A DNA stretch of 64,000 bases from positions 266,001 to 330,000 of the forward strand of contig JARHVA010004230.1 in assembly GCA_037957365.1 (NCBI GenBank). Direction: 5' to 3'. The notes under the pieces were generated by a model. It was not told the origin of the DNA. It saw only the letters and a list, made by a program, of their open reading frames with translations, and made no database searches. Origin of the DNA: Torreya grandis (lineage: Eukaryota; Streptophyta; Pinopsida; Cupressales; Taxaceae). This document shows, one piece after another, positions 22,201 through 34,008 of this stretch (positions are counted from its first letter, which is position 1; the number at the start of each line of letters is the position of its first letter). Both the position numbers and the translations under genes were made by a program.

Positions 22201-23110
22201 TGACTTTGAGATATCTCAAGATCCTATTGACTACTTTCAAGTGAGATTCTCATGTTATCTTGAAACCTTCCTATAAGACCTATTTCTTTCATGATGTTAA
22301 GCCTAGAAGGAGTAGAGTACAAAAGACTTCCAATCATGGATCTATACAAAGTTTTATTAGCCTTTGGTGAGTCATCCATATTACTTAACTTACTTCCTAT
22401 GATCAGTGGAGTACCCATTGGCTTAAAATCCATCATGTCAAACTTCCTTAGCATATCCTTGATGTATTTAGCTTATGAAATGAATATCCCTTCATCAAGT
22501 TGATTAATATGTAATCCTAATAATAAATTTCTCCCAACATTGACATTTTAAACTCAATCTTCATAGTATCTAGAAATTCTCTACTCATTTTATCATTGTC
22601 AGATCCAAAAAATATGTCATCAACATATACAAAAATAATCAATTGATGATTACCTTCTATATTAATGTAAAAATTACTATCGTCTATCCCCATTTTTAAG
22701 CCTTGACTAAAAATATACTTGTCTAGCCTTTCATACCAAGCTCTAGGATCTTTCTTAAGACCATACAGATCCTTTTTCAAGTTACACATAAAATATTGAT
22801 TACTTGACATGAAGTATCCTTTAGGTAACTATATGTAGACTTATTATTATAATTTTTCATTCAATAATGTATATTTCAAATCCATTTTATATAACTTAAA
22901 AAATTTTAAACATACATATGCCAAAAATAGTCTAATTACTTCCATTCTTGCCAAAAGAGCAAAAGACTCATCAAAATCTATTCCTTTAACCTGAGCATAT
23001 CCTTTACACACCAATATAGACTTGTTCTTTGTGAATTCTCATTTTTCATTAATATTATTTTTAAAAACCCATTTGGTACCTATCACATTTTTATCTTTTG
23101 GTCTAGGAAC
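22200..23110 (-). pseudogene. C1 reverse transcriptase with YVDD
   Basis: The minus strand reads IGTKWVFKNN, CKGYAQVKGIDFDESFA and LPKGYF. Then ORF 22517-22810 gives LKKDLYGLKKDPRAWYERLD, IIFVYVDDIFFGS and LGEIYYLLGL. After a break come KYIKDMLRKFDM and YRSMIGSLLYST. These are the ordered copia RT boxes. The polymerase box YVDD is intact. Several stops and a break after 22517 prevent translation as one protein. SIRE/Maximus-type copia is the closest wording I recognise. Confidence 0.9.
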
Positions 23111-23349
23111 TAAGTCCCATGTTTAATTTTTTTCTATTTGATCAATTTATTCATACATTGCATCATTTTAGCTTTCATCGTTACTAGCTTCCATAAATAT
23201 TTTATGTTCAATCATGGATAATAGAGTTGAGCCTTGTTGTTTTTTATTGATCAACATTATACTTCTACTTTGAAACCTTACATTAACATTTCCAATAACT
23301 TGAGAGAATGTATGATCTTTCTAAATTCATCTAGATGGAGCTCTAGAGT

Positions 23350-24130
23350 CTTGTCTTTATTCCCCCTCTTCATCTTCATCATTTTTTTGAATGGATAGTT
23401 CACCATTATTTTCAATATAATAATGAATTGAATCACTTACATGTAATTTTGGCTTCTTGAATCTACTTATCTCATTTATCCTTACATTTGAACTTTCAAA
23501 AATCTTTTGAAGTATCTTGTTGAAACACCTATAGGCAAAACTGATAGAATAACAACCTAAGAAGATGCCTTCATCATATCTTGAATCAAATTTTACAAGA
23601 TTAACTTCATCTCTTTTGATGAAGCACCTACTCCTATATACTCTCAAATGTTTGACATTATCCACTCTATTCTTCCATAACTCTTAAGGAGTCATATTAC
23701 CATTTACTTTGTTTAAGATGTAAACTAAAGTGTTGGCTACCTCTTCCAATTATCCATCTGATAATTTTACATATTGAATCACCATTTTACTCATCTCAAC
23801 AAGAACCCTATTCTTCCTTTCAACCACACCATTCTATTTCAGTGTTCTAGCAGTATAATATTATCTTATTAGCCCATGTTCTTTAAAAAAACATCAAACT
23901 TATGAGACCAAAACTCACCTACTCTATCTAATCTCACACACTTGATTTTTGAATATATATCATTTTCCACAAGATATTTTATTCCCACAAATTTTGTAAA
24001 ATCTTCTAATTTTACTTTAAGAAAGAATATCCAAGTCATCATAATAAAATCATCAATGAGAAGAATGAAGTAGCTATTACCTTGAATACTTTGAGTTCTC
24101 ATAGGTCCACATAGATTAGTGTGGATCAAA
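23350..24130 (-). pseudogene. C1 integrase
   Basis: ORF 23869-24129 reads MIHTNLCGPMRTQSIQGNSY, FILLIDDF and RLDRVGEF. The family has 'DL.GP......GG..Y....DD.SR', then 'SD.GGEF'. The first catalytic Asp is Asn here (HTNLCGP), while the second is kept as RLDRVGEF. The catalytic Glu region is broken by stops near 23840. ORF 23357-23665 continues with VYRSRCFIKRD, KFDSRYDEGIFLGC and SYS, the conserved integrase tail ('K....FD.R...G.FLGY'), ending in an acidic tail. Confidence 0.85.
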
Positions 24131-24153
24131 TCTAATGGATCTATAGTGGAGAA

Positions 24154-24710
24154 TTACTTGGTTTTATATCTTCTCTTGGTTTTCTTCCCATGAAGACATG
24201 CCTTACAAAGAGAATGAGGAATTTTATAAATCTTATAAATATGCCTTACCAACCCCTTTAATCTGATTTTTACCATATTATCAAAATTTATATGTCCAAG
24301 CCTTTTATGCCAAATATAACTTTCTTCTAATTGATTTATGAAGCACTCTTCCTTCTTAGATTCATGGAATAAATACATGTTATCTATTTTATGAACATTT
24401 GTAATTAATCTACCATATTTTACATTTCTTATTTCACATACATCATCATGAATAGTTACAACATTTCCTTTCTTACACATTTGGCTCACACTTAAAAGAT
24501 TATGTTTCAAACCTTCTACATATAAGATATTCTCAGTCCTAGTATGACCATTATCCAAACTCACTATACATTTATGAACTATGTTAGTATATCTATTGCC
24601 ACCAAATCTAATTTCACCTAGATTGGTCTTTTTGAGAGAGATAAACTCAATCTTATCTCCTATCATATCATTTGAGCATCCATTGTCTATGAATCATCTC
24701 TTATTCTCAT
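24154..24710 (-). pseudogene. C1 protease and GAG-pre-integrase region
   Basis: ORF 24154-24666 begins MIGDKIEFISLKK and continues VSLDNGHTRTENILYVEGL, KHNLLSVSQMCKKG, then WHKRLGHINFDNM and LCKACLHGKKTK. These are the copia protease body and the GAG-pre-integrase zinc motif (H...H...C..C). Just upstream the active site reads FIDNGCSNDMIGD, where the family has IDSGCS.HM, so the Ser beside the catalytic Asp is replaced by Asn. Confidence 0.85.
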
Positions 24711-24750
24711 CTTCTTGAGTATGTAAGGATTTTTGAATAAATAATGACTC

Positions 24751-25020
24751 TTATTTTGGTGATCTTATTGTATTTTTCTTCTTTTCATATTTAGACTTAC
24801 TCTCCTTGAACCATTTGATAGTGCTAATGAATAGTATATCCTTTTTTGAAAATGTTCTTTTATAGTTTTTAGATATATAAACTTGTTGGTTATAATTGTA
24901 GCATATGATATCCTTTTTGATCTTTGGTGAGAAAGTGTAGTCTCTATATCTATAACCAAAATGACCACAGGAGAAGCAATACACATTTAAAACATTTTTC
25001 ATAGTTGACCTCATTTTTTC
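24751..25020 (-). pseudogene. C1 nucleocapsid zinc knuckles, decayed
   Basis: Two consecutive CCHC knuckles can be recognised in YCFSCGHFGYRYRDYTFSPK and KKDIICYNYNQQVYISKNY. The pattern is C..C....H....C, but several Cys and His positions are now Tyr. All those changes are single transitions. The capsid part of gag, expected as about 300 residues upstream, is absent, because only about 330 bases separate this point from the primer site. Confidence 0.75.
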
Positions 25021-25333
25021 TTGATCATTATCAATTCATTAATTATTCATTATTGACCCTTTTTTTAGATATTAAATCCATTTTATCCTTGGATAAGAGT
25101 ACATTTGATTAATTCATGATTTTATTTTCCAATTGTTCCATTATTTGATTGAGATATTTATTAATCATGACCTATAGATTCTTGATTTTTACCTCTATAT
25201 TTTACACTTGTGTCTCCATACCATTAAATTCTTATAAATCACAAACTATATTATATTTAATACAAGAGATAACCACTTTGTCAACCATTATACCTTTGAT
25301 CATCTTAATGTGGTTAAACTTTGAATGAAAAAC

Positions 25334-25349
25334 CTTCTCTGATACTAAT
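25334..25349 (-). promoter_or_regulatory. C1 primer binding site (initiator Met tRNA type)
   Basis: The minus strand reads ATTAGTATCAGAGAAGG directly after the LTR end. The plant copia primer site complementary to initiator Met tRNA is TGGTATCAGAGC. One G-to-A change and a changed last base are seen. Confidence 0.8.
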
Positions 25350-28137
25350 TATTAGAGGTACAATCACTAAGAAGGGGTGAATTAGTGAGCCCAAATATTC
25401 AAATTTCAATTGCAAACCTTTAAATCTCTTACTAAATTACCACAAGCATTCATGAAGCATACACATCATTCATATCAATGAATAAGAGAGACAATGCAAG
25501 ATCAAGCACATAACACATGACCTATGTGGGAAACCTTATTAGGGGATAAAAACCATTAGAACATACAATTTGAATACTATCTTATAATAATAATAAATAA
25601 TTTAGACCAATTTAAACTGATAAAATAACTACTATCCCTTATTTAGTGAGACTACAATCTCACAAGGTGCTACCACAACTATCTAGCTAAATTGCCATTG
25701 CAACTAGACTTTCATCAAGTTTCACCTCGCAAGGAGGAAAAACCCCCATTATATTTTAAGAACCCAAAAAATAACCTATGAACACATATCTTTAACACTA
25801 ATTTCATACTAATATAATAGAGATACAAAGTATATCAACTCTCTTCAATGTTGTACACTCAATATATCCAAAACCACCTTTTGGATCACCCTAAACATAT
25901 TCACTCATCCTCAACCTAAAATATACCTATTATATCATCAAAAAAATAACATATAGGTCATAAACATATTCCTCAATCTAATTTTCTTATCAAATCATCT
26001 ATTGGGCACTCTTACTCTCCTTTGCTCTACCAAACACACACAAACCTCTTACAAGTCTAGAAACCATCACATTTGGTTTCACTATTTATAAATAAATAAT
26101 GAATTATCAAGTCTAAAATATTATTTGTTAGCCACAACACATGCCTTCATCATTAAGGCATCTTACATGGGTCGCACTTAAGTAGAACACTCTTTCAAAT
26201 AAGCTTAAGTCACTTTTTAGGTCTTATGATGACCCATTCACCTTTTTAAAACTTATTCAAGAAAACTATGAAAATAAGAACATTTTAAAAATCATGGACC
26301 CATGTCAAATTATCTATAGGTCCTCCTTAAGTTCTAATATCCACCACAATACCCTTCTACTTAAGCACAAATTAATCAAACAACATTCTATAAAACAACC
26401 ATTATGAATGAACACACAATCAACTTATAAAGCTTTGTTCATATTGGATATGATTTTTCAAACCTTCATAATTCTCATATAACATCCTCATGGAGTCTAA
26501 AATACTTCCCAATAGCTAATTCATCAAGAGATATCAAACCAATATCAAAACACGCTCAAACATCCTTCTCGGTTCACTTACAAAACAAATATGAAAACAT
26601 AGCCAAATTTGAACATCAATATATTATATTTTATATACTTAAAAATATTAAAATATATATTTTTAGATGTGAATTGGATTCCTCTATAACTTCTCTTTTT
26701 ATACCTTGATCAAATTATACTTTTACCAAGAGATATGGATAAAATATAGAGTAATAGTTTTTCCTTTATTAAATTCAAATATTCAAAATCAAATGGTCAT
26801 AGTTAAACCTTGAACACTATGCTCACAATTATGTCATTGAATATTTATATTGATCACACATCATTGATCTTCTTTGAGCTTTAACTCATAATGCACCAAA
26901 ACATTAAACATCTAACAATTGACCTCATCTTGTGTAATCTAGAAGATTTAACCTTGTACGCTCCATGAATATCTTCAAAATTGTCCTTGATTTACTTATG
27001 CTAGACAAATATCACATTTAACTATTGAATTTAATGTGCACCATTGATCTCTATCTGTATGATCAACTACTCACTGTTGATCCTTGGAAGAAGCTTGATC
27101 TTTATCTCTTCTCAACATTAAATATTGAACACTTAGAACCATCTCACTACTTCCTGACATCTTAGAGCAATGTGTTCCATCAATGTTGTTAAAAATTTAA
27201 ATTGTGAAAAAAAAAACTAAGTATGGGATCCATTACAATCTACTTGGTAGGCAAAATTTGCATAGTTATAAATTTTACCTCGCTCACTAGTATGGTATCA
27301 AACTTGGACCATATGATCTCATCACATAGGAAAATCCAACCATGTGTCAAACTAATCCTGAAACCTTCACATGTGTGAGATATAACACCATTAATCTTCT
27401 CACTCATATTTTTCTACCTTAGAGCCAAAAATGTCAAGCATTTCTTGGAAGGCTAAATTTATACAAGCATATCTTTTGACACACCTTAATGCATGATCTA
27501 AAATTTAGTGAAAATAAATTAGGAAAAAAGTTGAACAAACCCATATCATCAAATTCTCCTGAAATTTCCACACTTGTGATATATTTCATCACTAAACTAC
27601 TTACTTAGCTCTTTTTTTCCTTATGTAAATTTGGCTAAGTATGGGAAAACACTGTCAAATTACTTAGGAGCCTAACTTTGTACTTGGATATCTTTTGACA
27701 TTATCTAGTGAATGATCTAAAATTTATCATAAATAATCTAGGGACTAATTTCATCAAAACCATATGACCAACTCCCTCTAGTTCATCCACACATAGTAAT
27801 GTTGATGTCATCAAACTGCCTACTCAAATTTTCTACTATTAGACACAAAATGTATAAATGACAACAATGATCAACCAGATGAAATCCATTTATGCACACA
27901 AGCACTTAAAGCATATAAAACATATTAGGGATATCTTTCACATCCTTAGATCACCATACTCAACCTTTAACATTCCTAATGATGCCAGAATATAAGATCA
28001 ACCAAGCCAAATTCAACCATACTAGAACAAACATACTTTCACACTTTGTCATTGTCACATAGACTAACAAGACACTTCATCCCCTCACTGGGACATCTAC
28101 ATGACATTAAAATTACATCATTGACAACTCTATAACA
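25350..28137 (-). repeat. C1 5' LTR (right)
   Basis: Partner of 18304-21103. It ends in TATAACA on the plus strand, so the element reads TGTTATAGAG. The start (TATTAGAGG) abuts the primer site. Confidence 0.9.
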
Positions 28138-28621
28138 CAATTGTGGCATTGTAATAAAATAAACCAAGATAATTTCTAATGTCTTGATCAACTCTAAATT
28201 CATTACATCCATGTACCCATTGACCACATATAGATATTATTTTTTAACCATTATTTTCACATGATCCTAGAGTTTGGTAACCAACTTATAAATGATGAAT
28301 TTAGATATTTAAGACTATATTTCCTCCTTTCTACATGTTTTTTTCAAAGTGTCTTCCCAGTTTTTGTGGCCTCAAGTGTTTAGATAAAACATGCATAAAT
28401 TTTATGATTTAAAGTTGGTAATATAAGGTAGAGTGTTAAAGGATGAAAAAAATGTAATATAGGATTATACCATTGTGATAATATTATTGACATGAATTCA
28501 ATGACTAATAATTTTAAAAAGGGTGTAAATTTTTTTTGGAATATTTTAAAAACAAATCCTCAAGTAATACTATGATTCTAGAATAAATAAATTATTCTTA
28601 GATCTGAAGTTATGTTTTCTC
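28138..28621 (-). other. Chromovirus 5' sequence between the two copia insertions
   Basis: About 480 bases with no convincing reading. It follows the C1 target duplication and precedes the C2 duplication (TTCTC at 28617-28621). By the nesting logic it is leader or N-terminal gag of the host chromovirus. The ORF at 28039-28227 mostly overlaps the C1 LTR and is not a gene. Confidence 0.45.
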
Positions 28622-29866
28622 TATTAAGTATGGGATATACTGAGGGTGGGGTGAATTAGTATATCATATATCTTATAAATCTTTCCCTTAACCAAATTCT
28701 AATTAATCAAACATTCAAGATATGCAATAAAACTCAAACAATAAACACCACACAAGATAGAGAGAGACACCAAATATAATGTGGAAACCCAATGTGGGAA
28801 AAACCATGGAGAACAATCTCAAGTATATGAATGAGCACCAACCTAAACAATATTCTGAAGCACTAACTTGTAGGAGCACCAAACCCTTTGCTAAGCACTA
28901 ACCCAACAACTATTCATGAGCACCAACCCATAGGAGCACCAACCCCTTTGTCGAGCACTGACCCAGCAATAATTCGTGAGCACTAACCCATAGGAGCACC
29001 AACCCCTTTACCGAGCACCAACCTAGAAAAAAATCATGAGCACTAACCATAGGAGCACCAACCCCTTTACCGAGCACCAACCCAGCAACAATTCATGACC
29101 ACCAACCCACAGGTGCACCAACCCCTTTACCGAGCACCAACCCACAGGAACACCAACCCCTTTGTGCATATCGCACACCTATCTCTCAATGTTGTTATCT
29201 CAACAAATGATATTTCATTACAATATCTCTTTCCTCTCTCTCACCTTTTCTCTTCTAAGCTAGATATAACAAATACAAATCATATTCATCTCTCACAATT
29301 GCTCTTCTAAACTAGATATTACAATATCAAATCAACCTCTATCTATCTTATTACAAATGCCTTCTCAAGCCTTTATTTATAACTTTCCAAATGACCTTTG
29401 GCATTCCCCCTTTGTGACCCTTCAATCCTCATGGAAAATGGAACCAAACTTGTATGACCCTTCATATCCTTGCCTTTGAAAAGTCATGTGGTGACCCTTC
29501 ATGATAAAAAACGTCCTTCCCTCTTTTGTCTTTACTTTGGTGACTTTTCATATTCATCAAAGTGTCCTTTCATGATAAATTGTGCCCTTCCTCTTTCGTC
29601 TTCACTTGGTGACTCTTGGAATTCCCCAAGATGACTCTTCATGGGAAAATGCATCCCATCCTTTTTTTGTCTTTACCCCATGGCTCTTTGACTTCTCCAT
29701 GGGCCCTTCTTTTGTCTCATATGCAACCAAAAATATATTTGTTAATATTAAATAAATATTAACTCACATTAGCCAAGATATATCTATTACAAATAACATT
29801 AAATGCAATGGGGCCTTTACCACCAATAATGATAGACCTTTGACATCAATGACAATATTTCCAACA
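28622..29866 (-). repeat. C2 3' LTR (left)
   Basis: Starts TATTAAGTATGG (right copy TGTTAAGCATGG) and ends TTTCCAACA, as the right copy does. It contains a tandem array of a 60-base unit (28833-29164) and a block rich in TGACCCTTCAT-like words (29400-29700). Confidence 0.95.
28833..29164. repeat. 60-bp tandem array in the C2 left LTR
   Basis: Five complete units and a partial one, each beginning GAGCACCAACC and containing GGAGCACCAACCCCTTT. The unit length is a multiple of three, so stop-free frames such as 29095-29310 arise by chance. Confidence 0.9.
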
Positions 29867-29882
29867 ATCCACCCCTTTGTTA
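29867..29882 (-). promoter_or_regulatory. C2 polypurine tract
   Basis: The minus strand reads AACAAAGGGGTGGAT immediately before the LTR start TGTTGGAAATATTG. The polypurine tract of C1 is similar in wording and place. Confidence 0.75.
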
Positions 29883-30170
29883 TTGATGGCAACCTCAATC
29901 TTGAAATTGCCACATCTTGTCACCTACAAATACTATCATCTAAAAACATACAATAACTCCCCCTTACTATAGTAACCTATACTTGTTCCCTGTACCTATT
30001 TTCTACACCTGTAGCTATACCTATTATTCTCCCCCTTTGAAATCAATGGCAAAGGGCCTACCTAGAGCTAACACTTAGCTCCCACTCAATTGATGCTGAA
30101 CATCAATGGCAAGAAGTAATAGAAATTACTCCTAAATCCTCTCATAGATCTTTGAATGTGTCCTTTGATC
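29883..30170 (-). other. C2 3' untranslated region and deletion junction
   Basis: Non-coding sequence with pyrimidine blocks such as TTCTCCCCCTTTGAAATC. The protease reading stops near 30170 and runs straight into this UTR, so the roughly 3 kb of integrase, RT and RNase H were lost between these points. Confidence 0.6.
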
Positions 30171-30580
30171 ATGTCTTTAAGAAGATATCTGACAATACAT
30201 ATACATTGTTTCTTATCCTTTGAGCATCTACAATCAACTCATCTAAATCTTTTCTTCTAATCTCACAACCTTCAACATGAAAATTTAATGTGTATCCTCA
30301 ATCACATATTTGACTAACACTTAATATATTATGCTTAAGACCTTTTACATATAAAACATTCTTAGTCTTAGTTCTACCATAATCCAAACTCAAAGTACCT
30401 TTTTAGCTATCCTCGTAGTGGTTTTATCTCTAAATCTCACAGTGCCACTATTGATCTTCTTTAGAGTTATGAACTTTCTTTTATCTCCTATCATATGCCT
30501 CGAACATCTGCTATCAATTAACCAGGTTGATCTTTACCTCTTACATGTAGGGTTGTCTGAACCATTATGGAATCTTCAAG
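30170..30580 (-). pseudogene. C2 protease remnant
   Basis: The minus strand reads WLIDSRCSRHMIGD, KFITLKKINSGTVRF, TLSLDYGRTKTKNVLYVKGL, KHNILSVSQICD and GYTLNFHVEGCEIRRKD. The active-site triad DSG is DSR through a GGA-to-AGA transition. The reading ends around NNVYVLSDIF, where the integrase of complete relatives would follow. Frame is mostly kept with few stops, better preserved than C1. Confidence 0.85.
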
Positions 30581-32416
30581 TTATTTCTTCTGCCATGAAC
30601 ATGTATGAACATTTCCCTTGATGAATGGAGCTTTGAAACTCTCATCCTTCTTGACTGACTCGAACACACTTATACAATACCGAGCTATGTGTCTGAAGTT
30701 GTTGCACTTGTAGCATACTATAGTCTCTTCATCAAAGCTTGATAGAGGAGCAAAAGAGTTGTGGCTTCTGCTTGACTCTACTTGACTTTCCTTCTTATTT
30801 CTAAAATTATTAGCTCTTTTTCTAAATTCTAATTTCTTATGACCATATCCATTACAATAAAAACAATAGCCATAAAAATAATACCTATCTGTATATCTCT
30901 GACCTGATTGCCTTTTGTAGCTTTGTTCCTTTCAGCCTTCTCTATTTGAAATGTCCTATGTATTCTTTGTTTCTCCCCTTGTTGTTTCCTCTTTTGTAAG
31001 AGCTTCAACATAGCTCTTTTTCTTTTCAAAACCAATCCTTGTCTTATCTGAATTTGCTTTTTGACTTTCCAATATCTTATTCAACATGTTAGTGATATCC
31101 TCAAAATTTGAATCACTAAATACTTTATCATTGACTACTTTCTCAATATCTTCATTTAAAGAGGCAATTTCAATAACATACCTTTGACATTATTTTCTTG
31201 CTATTTCCAACTATGTTGTGAGATCTTCTTCATTCTTCTTGGCTTCCTCTAAGTGTGTTGTTAGATCATCAATAATTTCCTTTGACTCCTTTTCATTTTT
31301 CTTGATTTGGCGCTTTAATCTTTGATTCTTCTTCTCAATAGCTTCTAATTCTTCAAGGGCACAAATGAGTTCTCCTTCCATATTCACTTCAGCTTCCTCC
31401 TCTTCTTCTTCTTCATCATGTTCATGTATGGCCATGAATAGAATCTCTTCTTCTTCTAAATCACTAACTCCACTATCTTTGACTAAGCTAGGATCCTTAG
31501 AATACAGGCTCTTCTTCTCGAATCCCTTCTTAGATTTGTCTTTGAAATTCTTCTTGTATGCAGGCTTTTCTTCATCATCATCATTACCCTTATTTGGGCA
31601 TCTAGCTAAAAAATGTTCAATCTTTCCATAATTAAAATATTTAAAAGGTAATTTTCCTTGATATTTACCTGTTCCTCTTTTCATCTTGCAAATGAAAAGT
31701 GCTCTGTTGTCATCTTCATCATCACTGGAACTATCACTTAATTATTGAATCTTAGCTTTCTCTTTCTTTGATGTCTTGAAAGCTACTTCTCTATTTGAGG
31801 GTTTATCTTGTTCTATTCACATCTCATATGCCATGAGTATACCATGAAGCTCATCCATCTTTAGCTTGGCTAAATTCTTCATCTCCTCGATTGTTGAAAC
31901 CTTTGCATCATATATCATTGGTAGATATCTCAAAACCTTTTACACCACTATTGATGCTTCCAATGTTTCAACAAGAACTTGAATTTGATTTACTATCTGA
32001 TCAACTCATAAGAGATAAGTTGTTATATCTTATTCTTCTTTCATCTTCAAACATTCAAACTCCCTTCTAAAAGTCTGAAGCTTAGCTTGCTGAACCTTTC
32101 CATTGCCTTTGTAAATATTCTCAAGTTTTACCCAAGTTTCATGAGCAAATTTACATTGCATAACTTTAACAAATTTAGATTCACATAAACCACATAAAAT
32201 AGCATTTAAAACTTTAGCATTTCATTCACTTGCCTTCTTTTTTGATGGAATAATTGTATATGTCTGTGGCTCTTCATATTACTCCATCACTACTTTCCAT
32301 ATGTTAAATCTAAGGGCCATCAAATAAACCTTCATTCTCATGCTCCAAAAAGCATATTTCATCCCATAAAACAAAGGTGCCTTATTTGTAAAAAATCCTT
32401 CTTGTGACCCAGCCAT
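30580..32416 (-). pseudogene. C2 gag (UBN2-type capsid, zinc knuckles, coiled coil)
   Basis: The reading begins at a Met codon (32414-32416) as MAGSQEGFFTNKAPLFYGMK and runs through YAFWSMRMKVYLMAL, CKFAHETWVKLENIY and FECLKMKEE. It continues with TTYLL, EMKNLAKLKMDELHG and MAYEM. This is the UBN2/DUF4219 gag of plant copia elements. ORF 31211-31684 carries a knuckle FNYGKIEHFLARC whose leading Cys is lost, an acidic EEEE tract and a Lys/Glu coiled coil. Further knuckles are CFYCNGYGHKK and the intact VCYKCNNFRHIARYC. About seven in-frame stops are seen. Length is near the full size for SIRE-like gag. Confidence 0.9.
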
Positions 32417-32465
32417 TGTGCTTTCCTGATCTACCTTCAAGCTGTAAAACTTTTTTGAAGAAACT

Positions 32466-32480
32466 TGCTCTGATACTAAT
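32466..32480 (-). promoter_or_regulatory. C2 primer binding site
   Basis: The minus strand reads ATTAGTATCAGAGCA directly after the LTR end AACA. It is complementary to initiator Met tRNA except one G-to-A change, which C1 shares. Confidence 0.85.
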
Positions 32481-33702
32481 TGTTAAGCATGGGACATACT
32501 GAGAGGGGGGTGATTCAGTATATCATATATCTTATAGATCTTTCCCTTAACCAAATTCCACTTAATTAAACATTCAATATATGTAATAAAACTCAAACAA
32601 TAAACACCACACAAGATAGAGAGAGACACTAGATATAATGTGGAAACCCAATGTGGGAAAAATCACAGAGAACAATCTCAAGTATATGAATGAGCACCAA
32701 CCCAAACAATATTTACAAGCACCAACTTATAGGAGCACCAACCCCTTTGCTGAGCACCAACCCATAGGAGCACTAACCCAACAACAATTCATGAGCACCA
32801 ACATATAAGAGCACCAACCCCTTTGCTGAACACCAACCCAACAACAATTCAAGAGCACCAACCCACAAGATCACCAACACCTTTTCCGAGCACCAACCCA
32901 GCAATAATTCATGGGCACCAACCCATAGGAGTACCAACCCCTTTGCCGAGCACCAATCTAGCAAAAATTCATGAGTACCAACCCACAAGAGCACCAACCC
33001 CTTTGTGTATACCACACACCTATCTCTCAATGTTGTTATCTCAATAAATGATAGTTCATTACAACATCCCTTTCCTCTCTCTCACCTTTTCTCTTCTAAG
33101 CTAGATATAATAAATACAAATCATATTCATCTCTCACATTTTCTCTTCTGAGCTATATTACAATATCAAATCAACCTCTATCTCTCTTATTATAAATGGC
33201 TTCTCAAGCCTCTATTTATATCTTTCCAAATGACCTTTGGCCTTCCCCCTTTGTGACCCTTTAATCCTCATGGAAAATGGCACCAAACTTGTATGACCCT
33301 TCATATCCTTGCCTTTGAAAAGTCATGTGGTGACCCTTCATGATCAAAAATGTCCTTCCTTCTTTTGTCTTTACTTTGGTGACTTTTCATATTCCTCAAA
33401 GTGTCCCTTCATGAGAAATTGTGCCCTTCCTCTTTTGTCTTCACTTGGTGACTCTTGGAATTCCCCAAGATGACTCTTCATGGGAAAATGCATCATGTCC
33501 TTTTATCTTTACCTCGTGGCTCTTTGACTTCTCCATGGGCCCTTCTTTTGTCTCATATGTAACCAAAAACATATTTGTTAATATTAAATAAATATTAACT
33601 CACATTAGCCAAGATATATCTATTACAAATAACATTAAATGCAATGGGGCCTTTATCACCAATAATGCTAGACCTTTGACATGAATGACAATATTTCCAA
33701 CA
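32481..33702 (-). repeat. C2 5' LTR (right)
   Basis: Partner of 28622-29866, with intact TGTTAAG start and CCAACA end. Holds its own version of the 60-base tandem array. Confidence 0.95.
32692..33005. repeat. 60-bp tandem array in the C2 right LTR
   Basis: Same unit as in the left LTR, five units, the second lengthened by an extra ACCCATAGGAGCACTA-type segment. The long minus-strand frame 32773-33030 is repeat-derived. Confidence 0.9.
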
Positions 33703-34008
33703 TTCTCAATCATTCACCTCATAGTTTTAATATCTTGAAAATAAAATATTCACTTAAAAACCTTACCCAATCTACCTATGATACCAATTATAATCCAATT
33801 ATTTATATATATCAAGGTAGTTAGAAACACTATATATACATGAAAACATCAGTAGAATATTAACATGAATATAATGCAATAATTTTAAAAATTTAAGAAA
33901 ATAGAAAACAATAATTGACAATAGAGTATAATATTGAGCCACTTCAATGGGGAAATATACATAACCATGTTGTAATAAGAGAATCCATAATATGATGCTC
34001 AAGTAATA
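33703..34008 (-). other. Leader sequence of a minus-strand chromovirus
   Basis: Non-coding. 33905-34008 repeats 13425-13548. The minus strand near 33781-33790 reads TTGGTATCATAGG, which resembles an initiator Met tRNA primer site. It lies about 220 bases from the LTR edge inferred at 34009, so either the LTR is longer on this side or the match is accidental. Confidence 0.45.

Larger units (their letters stand above)
18304..28137 (-). mobile_element. C1: Ty1/copia (SIRE-like) retrotransposon, 9.8 kb
   Basis: Two 2.8-kb LTRs (18304-21103 and 25350-28137) enclose a copia-order interior on the minus strand: nucleocapsid remnant, protease, integrase, RT, RNase H. The primer site lies next to the right LTR and the polypurine tract next to the left LTR, as a minus-strand element requires. 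Flanks TAATT (18299-18303) and CAATT (28138-28142) are a plausible 5-bp target duplication with one transition. LTR divergence is roughly 15% in the first 170 bases, so this is an old insertion. Most of gag is missing. Confidence 0.9.
28622..33702 (-). mobile_element. C2: non-autonomous Ty1/copia element, complete LTRs and 5-bp TSD
   Basis: The LTRs 28622-29866 and 32481-33702 are flanked by an identical 5-bp duplication TTCTC (28617-28621 and 33703-33707). The primer site, polypurine tract and TG...CA ends are all in place for a minus-strand element of 5081 bp. The interior (2.6 kb) holds gag and protease only; integrase, RT and RNase H are missing. In the final 117 bases the LTRs differ at 3 positions, and over a 370-base stretch at about 18, so this is the youngest insertion here. 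It needed enzymes supplied by an autonomous relative. Confidence 0.95.

Noticed and set aside
31365..31631. Ser-rich ORF on the plus strand
   Set aside because: Antisense shadow of the acidic and coiled-coil part of the C2 gag.
32773..33047. Two overlapping frames of repetitive protein in the C2 LTR
   Set aside because: The 60-bp repeat unit is a multiple of three, so open frames arise automatically on both strands.
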